Source: an uncultured Actinomycetes bacterium
Lineage (GTDB): Bacteria; Actinomycetota; Actinomycetes; Nanopelagicales; Nanopelagicaceae
Length of the DNA stretch: 6,714 nucleotides
Reading direction: 5' to 3'
Assembly (NCBI GenBank): GCA_937860175.1
Contig: CALMBJ010000040.1
Location: 1-6,714 of the forward strand
Made by a program: the position numbers and the translations under genes. The first letter of the stretch is position 1. Every line of letters starts with the position of its first letter. Under the pieces are notes generated by a model. The model saw only the letters and a program-made list of their open reading frames with translations. It was not told the DNA's origin and searched no databases. This document shows positions 6,693 to 6,714 of the stretch, piece after piece.

Positions 6693-6714
6693 CTGTCTCT
6701 TATACACATCTGAC
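6693..6714. other. Nextera (Tn5) sequencing adapter left on the contig end
   Basis: Bases 6693-6711 read CTGTCTCTTATACACATCT, the reverse complement of the 19-base Tn5 mosaic end used in Illumina Nextera libraries. The final GAC matches the next bases of the read 1-side adapter, not the read 2-side one. Genomic sequence therefore ends at 6692. It is a library artefact, not a transposon insertion. Confidence 0.97.

Noticed and set aside
6693..6711. Tn5 mosaic end as evidence of a natural transposon insertion
   Set aside because: It is the engineered 19-base end at the extreme contig edge, followed by Nextera adapter bases; there is no transposase and no second end.
1..6714. Search for CRISPR arrays, tRNA or rRNA genes, phage genes or insertion sequences
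   Set aside because: No spaced repeats, cloverleaf-like segments, integrase or transposase motifs were seen; coding sequence fills almost the entire window.

Overview
The window looks like a chromosomal contig end from a low-GC, streamlined actinobacterium. The principal sigma factor matches actinobacterial SigA/HrdB almost residue for residue from region 1.2 to the C-terminus, ending in the usual RDYLD. The small zinc-ribbon-like protein beside it is an actinobacteria-type family, and the ABC-F protein resembles the mycobacterial Rv1473 type (recalled from memory, not searched). GC content, judged from a few sampled lines, is roughly in the mid-40s percent, low for the phylum. Together with the very tight packing this suggests a freshwater Nanopelagicales (acI)-like lineage; that placement is inference.

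Layout, left to right. A sigA gene (+), open at its 5' end because the window begins inside it, is followed 17 bases later by a 63-residue CDGSH iron-sulfur protein (+). That gene meets, tail to tail and with a 4-base overlap, a 70-residue DUF7455-like zinc-ribbon protein (-). A strong hairpin lies inside the end of the CDGSH gene, where it can serve both strands. A divergent intergenic stretch (about 1845-2043) carries a candidate promoter and an 11-base tandem repeat, and leads into parE (+), the topoisomerase IV ATPase subunit. ParE converges, with only 3 bases between the stops, on an ABC-F ATPase gene (-), which lies 21 bases downstream of parC (-). ParC is cut by the right edge of the window.

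The last 22 bases (6693-6714) are not genomic: they match the Illumina Nextera Tn5 mosaic end plus the next adapter bases. The methionine near 6690 is therefore an internal ParC residue, not a start codon.

Biologically this is a housekeeping neighbourhood: transcription initiation (SigA), chromosome decatenation and supercoil control (ParE with ParC), and a ribosome-associated ATPase (ABC-F). No novel defence system, mobile element, CRISPR array or RNA gene is visible. The observations most worth a second look are a ParC that ends at the boundary of the breakage-reunion domain with no C-terminal pinwheel, a two-way terminator hairpin written into the CDGSH coding sequence, the N-terminal part of SigA that does not look like a classical region 1.1, and the parE promoter region.
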